DNA of 64,000 nt from Talinum fruticosum (Eukaryota > Streptophyta > Magnoliopsida > Caryophyllales > Talinaceae): contig JAITYX010000016.1 of the NCBI GenBank assembly GCA_021018815.1, forward strand, positions 8,137,001-8,201,000. The letters are read 5' to 3'. Made by a program: the position numbers and the translations under genes. Every line of letters starts with the position of its first letter. Position 1 is the stretch's first letter. Shown one piece after another: positions 59,101 through 64,000 of this stretch. The notes under the pieces are model-generated. The model searched no databases and was not told the DNA's origin. It saw nothing but the letters and a program-made list of their open reading frames with translations.

Positions 59101-62100
59101 TTGATTTGTCTCTCCTACTGTATATTTGCCCACTTGAAATGCTGTGTCAGAGTCCTGTGTCTTAGTTGAAGGCTTTGGTTGGTGCTCTTTTTTTTTTTTG
59201 TTTTTAAACAAAAAATTTGTAGTAAAACAGCTCCTCTGTTTTCTCATATAAACATTTATTTTTCAGCTGGGAGCAGCGGCTGTCAATCTTGTTGCCGGAG
59301 AAAAGCCTGCAGATGTTTACTCAGGCATAGCTGCGAGGCAAGGACTTTTGACTGCTATTGCTCAATGTTCTTATTTGTTCGCAGTTTGTGTCAACACATG
59401 ATATTTTGTGATATTATCAGCCTTTCCTGTGGACAATGGATCATGCTTCTTGCCACTATCACTGGCAATCTGGCGTACATTTTTGGGTGTACAATGTACC
59501 TTTAAATTTTTTATATGTTTTGTTTTGTCGTGGATATCTTAGTCTATCTGATGAAAATGTTCCGAAAACTGTGGGCTTTTTGGTCGGCTTATTGTAATTC
59601 CAATATGTGCTCAAAGATAGTGTAACGCATACACATATTTGATGCAGGGTTCTTCATATTATGGAAACAGATGCACAGAAAGATCCTGCAGTTTTTCCTG
59701 ATGCAATACACGCAAGACAATTGATCAATCAGGTCTCTGGCTTCATGGTACTTAGGGAAAAATGTGGTTCCATACTTTTTGTGAATGACATTACTAAATG
59801 TATTGATTTCCATTGTGTTTTTATATTTTTTGTAATGTGGCTTTGCTGTTATCTTATAATGTCATACAATGCAGGTAGACAGGAAATTGGTGAAGCAGAC
59901 AGTGATGACATCAGTTTATGGAGTCACCTACATTGGTGCCAGAGATCAAATCAAGAGGAGGCTGAAGGAAAGAGATGCATTCAATGATGACGCAGAGCTT
60001 TTCCGAGCATCTTGTTATGCGGCGAGGGTAAGAGTTTCTGCGGTAGGTTGGATTTCAGTTCTAGGAAGTAGAGTATCATCTCATTCGAGGTCTGTTCCCC
60101 TTGCCTTTACTAAGAAGATTGTTTGTTACCTTTTCAACAGATTACATTAACTGCAATGGGAGAGATGTTTCAAGCTGCTCGAAGTATTATGAGCTGGCTT
60201 GGTGACTGTGCGAAGGTTTGTCATATATATTGTCTAAGTTCCATCCCTGTCTTTTGCTGCAAGTATGAATTTGAATCCTTGGTTTTATAGATAAAACTTG
60301 AGCAACAATAGAGAAGGTTTTAATCTTGAAACTGATAAGTTTCTATTCTACAGTAACAAAGTGGCTCATTCCCTACACAACTTCTACCCCATTCCCCAAA
60401 ACAAACCCAGTTGAGGAGAGATTCCTTGATTATCATGTAACTTATTATCTCTTCATTGCTGAAGTAAATTCTAGTTGAATAGCCCTGTTTTTCTCAATCA
60501 GGAACTGTCCTTACAGAACTGTGTGTTTTATAGTCTTGTTCACCTGTTGAGAGACACTGTAAGTTCTGACGATATGAGCTGGCATCTGATTTCTGGGGAA
60601 AAGCATAGAGAATTATACTTGATGTAGCATCTAGAAATGCAAAAGACTTGCTTCTCATGCTATCTAATCAGCAGAAATTATGTGCTTTATTTTCTTGTTG
60701 ACAATTTGTCTAACATTTTATGTTATGCTGAGACTTGCGTAGATAATTGCATCTGAAAATCAGCCTGTGACATGGACTACACCACTGGGTCTTCCTGTTG
60801 TGCAACCGTACTGCAAGAAAGGCAGGCATCTGGTATGAAAACATTTACAATCCCCTCCACCCCCAAAAAAAGGACAATCAGTTTGATAGAAGTGATGTTC
60901 TGTTTTATTATGATGCAGATCAGAACATCTCTTCAGGTGTTGACACTTGAAAGGGAAACTGAAAAGGTAATTTTGAGTTGCATCTTCATGTTGTTCGCTT
61001 GCTAGGTTTCCGGTTTCATAAAAGTACATGTAATGTTTCGACAAAAATCAATGATAATTGGATTTAGCTACGCGGTGTGCTTGAGATTGGAATTAGCATT
61101 GGACTTGGCCCAAAAATTTTGTCATTGGTCTAGAAATTAAAATGAAGGCTCAAATGACCTAAGTGTCCAAGTAATGTGGACCAAAACAAAATATGAATGC
61201 TTTGCTAGTGCCCAATCATGGAGAAGGCAGTTGTGCAGCTGACAAATGCATCATATTCATTTGTTGTGGGGACAATGTAGGTTACTGATGACTGGTAAAA
61301 GCAAACATAATGCTGACAAGTTCTTAGTTGACTATCCAGTTAATGTGATATTTACGATTATTGAAAATGTTGATGCAGTCTTGATGTCACACAAGGATTT
61401 TCTGTTGAACCCTGTGAAAATGGTAATTTAGCTGAGTACTGTTTGATGAAATCTTTTGCGTGATCGAGCAAATAATGTGATATTCAAGTGAGCCTGTGGG
61501 TAATGCTGAGATTGCCATTCTATGTTGTGAGAACTACTTTTCTTGCTGAAATCTTTGTAAACAATTAATCAGAGTTTTGAACCTGGTAAGTATTGTTGGC
61601 TGGAACCCTGACGAAATATATGCTGGGGTCTTAGTTTTGCAACAAATATAACTGAGAGCAGGGGCGGAGACAAGTTAAGTTTATTGGTGTCCAAGGACAC
61701 CCATAGCAAAAAAATTTTAAATTTATATTTAAAAATTTTAAAAAATTTATAAAATTATTAGAGGGGACACCCATTTTAAATAATTGATTGCTTGTCAAAC
61801 CTGTAACTTCCTAACTACTAACATGCCTGTGCTTACAAATTTGTGTGCCGTACTTATTAGATCCTTGTCTATTGCAGATCATGGTCAAGCGGCAAAGAAC
61901 AGCTTTCCCGCCAAATTTTGTTCACTCACTCGATGGCTCACATATGATGATGACTGCCCTTGCCTGCAAAAAGGCGGGCTTAAACTTTGCAGGTCCCCCT
62001 CTTTGTCTCTCAAAAGTAGAAGTGTTGATAGTGAGTCCTCCCTGTCCCCTTACTTCCCAAAAGATAAACAAAAGGAAAGCACCTCTTGTGGGTTGGGTCA

Positions 62101-63223
62101 CTTTTTCAGACCGACTTGCACTGACCTGATTGAAACTGCCTGTACGCTGCAAGTGCACTTCTGTTGATCCAGTGCCACCATTGACCAATCAGTCATCTGT
62201 TAAATTTGTGTCAAAATGAGGTTTTGGTAACATTTTTTGAACTTTAACGAACAGAACATGCGCTGAGAGTGGTCTTTGGCTAACAAAAGTGTGGTCAGTT
62301 TTGGTTTCTTTTGGGGGGCAGGTATGTAAATTGGATGTCGGGTTGGACAAAAAGCTCCCTGTTAAACTTACCAGCTATCTCAGGGAATCATTGTGTTCGC
62401 CCTTTAATCTGAGAAGGGTATCTTATTAATTCGTGTGCATTTTGATTTCAGGAGTTCATGATTCATATTGGACACATGCATGTGATGTGGATCAAATGAG
62501 CCGGATACTTCGTGAAAAATTTGTTGAACTTTATGAACAACCAATATTGGAAAATGTATGTTACTTGCTCTTAAAGCTGTTTCTTCTTTTTGGTTTCTTT
62601 CCTCTGTGTTTCTGTAGCTTGCATTTCTTGAAGAAGACTAATTCAATGGAGAGGAGATGTAAAAGATAATTTTTCTATATTTTGTTTAGGAAGTGGCCCA
62701 GAGGAAGGAAGTTCTAAACTGGTTAAAGGCTTAATCTAAACCAATATGAGCATGATAGTCATCGTCACCTCCTTTCCAAATTAACTGTATATCTATGTTT
62801 CGCAGATTCAACTACGAGCGTAGTACTTGTATCTTGTCTAGATTTCTGATTTGCTCTTTTTTAGAAAATTTTGAATCTTTTGGTTTAGAATGAGTTTAGT
62901 GTCAATTCTGATGCCAGATTGTAGTTTTGACTAGAGTATTCAAAGGAAAACGAAAAGTCTCCGAGTATAAAGTTGTTACAAGCTTTCAAAATTAATGGTG
63001 TCTGTTTATCCCGTGATCTGCACGGCCTTCTAATTTATGTTCAATTTGTTGAATATGATGTTCCTATATCGTTCCATTCCACTAATTTTCTTGTATTTCT
63101 GAATCATTCAACAGTTGCTGGAGAGTTTCAAGCAGTCTTTTCCCACATTGTCTTTCCCCCTTGCCTGAGCGAGGAGACTTTGATCTGAAGCATGTCTTGG
63201 ACTCCCCGTATTTCTTCAACTGA
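53166..63223 (+). CDS. RPOTmp: Phage-type organelle RNA polymerase, RPOTmp-like (19 exons)
   Basis: A single-subunit T7-like RNA polymerase that transcribes organelle genes; about 995 residues from MWRN when restored. Exons: 53166-53992, 54271-54486, 54581-54713, 54804-54870, 55059-55117, 56873-56990, 57150-57263, 57417-57548, 57631-58047, 58255-58305, 59267-59337, 59648-59732, 59875-60027, 60141-60215, 60743-60832, 60919-60966, 61878-61992, 62452-62555, 63115-63223. Motifs: [16 protein letters not shown] (catalytic Asp), [14 protein letters not shown] (Lys, Tyr), [13 protein letters not shown] and GVHDSYW (second catalytic Asp). MWRNFAKQA and [10 protein letters not shown] match remembered Arabidopsis RPOTmp (mitochondria and plastids) better than RPOTm. 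Exons 1 and 3 each lack one base (53606-53610; 54677-54681). Exon 19 is two bases short or one long at 63156-63160, so the literal frame stops at 63168, before [18 protein letters not shown]. Intron 11 is GC-AG. Confidence 0.9.
58786..59043. mobile_element. Foldback MITE in RPOTmp intron 10
   Basis: The left end AGTTCTTGCTCAAAAATACC and the right end, its near-exact reverse complement finishing GAGCAAGAACT, form terminal repeats of about 30 bp with two or three mismatches. The interior repeats CCACTAAACTTT-like words in both directions, so the whole 258 bp can fold. Flanks TGAATAAAGG and TGCAAATAAAG resemble an imperfect target duplication. It has no coding capacity; superfamily not assigned (Mutator-like possible). 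Confidence 0.7.
59338..59647 (+). other. GC-AG intron of RPOTmp
   Basis: Exon 11 ends CTGCGAG and the intron starts GCAAGG; exon 12 starts after GATGCAG. Joining here gives IAARVLHIM, the conserved protein sequence, with correct phase. No GT donor nearby would do so. Apart from the C at position two the donor fits the plant consensus AG|GTAAGT, as is usual for GC-AG introns. Confidence 0.85.
61660..61790. mobile_element. Possible transposon remnant in RPOTmp intron 16
   Basis: The motif AGGGGCGGAGACAAG resembles the AGGGGCGGA-type ends of several plant DNA transposons. It is followed by the hairpin GGTGTCC-AA-GGACACC, an AT-rich stretch and a second GGGGACACCC. No terminal repeat pair or target duplication could be defined. 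Confidence 0.3.
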
Positions 63224-64000
63224 GCTGACCAAGACTTGCTACTTCTCAGCTCTTTGTATATTCTCACCCTCCTCCCTCTATGGACAAGCAAAGCAAGCCT
63301 CTGTTATTGCTTTGAAACCCGTACCATCTTCCAGCTGAGATTGGCATCACGGTTTCTATGGGCACTCAGATGTTCAGCAGCATGTCCCGGCTTCTGCTTT
63401 TGACTGGAAGCCTCTCAATTTTACAAATCATTGGGTCATCTGGATTTTTCAAGCTGATCTTCTGACATCCGTATGACAGACAAACCCCCCTAAAAAAAAA
63501 AGAAGATGAAGATGGATTTGGGTGGTGAAGACTCAGACTTTTGTGGAGCAATGGCTACTAATCAAAGGTGAGTTTGGGGAGAGATTTTCTGCGTTCTACA
63601 AAGTTGCTTACTGAACATGTAATATAGCTAAGGTCTACTTTTGTATGTTGTCATCGTATAGAAAGTCACTACTGTGAGAATTGAGAGAAGCACAAAACAG
63701 CAACATTTGGCCCCTTTGTATATATATATGTATATAATTAGTAAGAGATCGTTCAATTTGTGTCATCATCTTCGGCATTGAGTTTCTGATGGAAAATTTC
63801 GTGTCCACATATTTTTGCTTCCTGGTGGGATAATGTTCACCCATTTGTAGCTATAATATTGGGTTGACAGACAGTAGGGCTAGTAAGTGAGCCGTCATTA
63901 TCTGGGTAAATTTAAAACAAATGGACATCTAAATGTAAGTGTATACATTACATGTACACATATATCAGAATTTTTCTGACCTAAATTAAACAAGTACAAT
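63224..64000. other. 3' flank of RPOTmp
   Basis: This stretch includes the probable 3' untranslated region of the polymerase gene. No new gene, tRNA or repeat is recognised. A short TATATATATGTATATA run lies at 63721-63736. Confidence 0.5.

Noticed and set aside
1..64000. CRISPR array, bacterial operon, phage or organellar insertion
   Set aside because: No regularly spaced repeats with unique spacers, no operon-like gene packing, and no recognisable plastid or mitochondrial genome fragment were seen; the T7-like polymerase is the normal nuclear-encoded plant RPOT.

Overview
The window is nuclear DNA of a dicot plant. It is AT-rich, its genes carry many short introns with GT-AG borders, it has long AT and trinucleotide microsatellites, and its transposons are typical plant families. 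The sequence does not let me name the species. Seven protein genes can be supported and all belong to ordinary plant families; I found no prokaryote-type system, CRISPR array or tRNA gene.

Layout. 1-3587: intergenic, with degenerate duplicated segments and a perfect foldback. 3588-8783 (minus): a ten-exon plant O-fucosyltransferase-family gene. 8784-14880: intergenic, with a Stowaway MITE at 13915-14180. About 14900-19480 (plus): a type II phosphatidylinositol 4-kinase gamma, with its whole CDS in one exon and a long leader intron. About 20000-26724 (plus): a chloroplast SecE-type translocase subunit, SECE2-like; its proposed leader intron holds a candidate solo LTR with a LINE fragment nested in it. 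28118-28325: a SINE with perfect target-site duplications. 29587-33093 and 33805-36003 (plus): tandem GDSL esterase/lipase genes. 36682-37787 (minus): a precursor of an RGF/GOLVEN (CLEL) sulfated peptide hormone. 37788-47100: intergenic, including a foldback element full of microsatellites. 47106-50839 (plus): an ABHD17-like alpha/beta hydrolase. 53166-63223 (plus): a 19-exon phage-type RNA polymerase, closest to the dual-targeted RPOTmp, with one GC-AG intron.

The most important observation concerns the quality of the sequence. Four otherwise well preserved genes (O-fucosyltransferase, first GDSL, ABHD17-like, RPOTmp) are each broken by the loss of exactly one base in a short homopolymer, seven times in all. 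Each time the exon is one nucleotide too short for its splice phases, and adding one base restores the family sequence. An eighth and ninth case (the RPOTmp C-terminus and N-terminal extension) are less certain. I infer uncorrected homopolymer indels in the assembly rather than a cluster of pseudogenes, but real mutations are not excluded. In these genes the coordinates are exon spans and do not translate cleanly as given.

The genes do not form one pathway. Two act in organelle biogenesis (SECE2-like in plastid protein insertion, RPOTmp in organelle transcription), two in membrane lipid and palmitate signalling (PI4K gamma, ABHD17-like), two are secreted esterases, one is a secreted growth peptide, and one is a Golgi-type glycosyltransferase.
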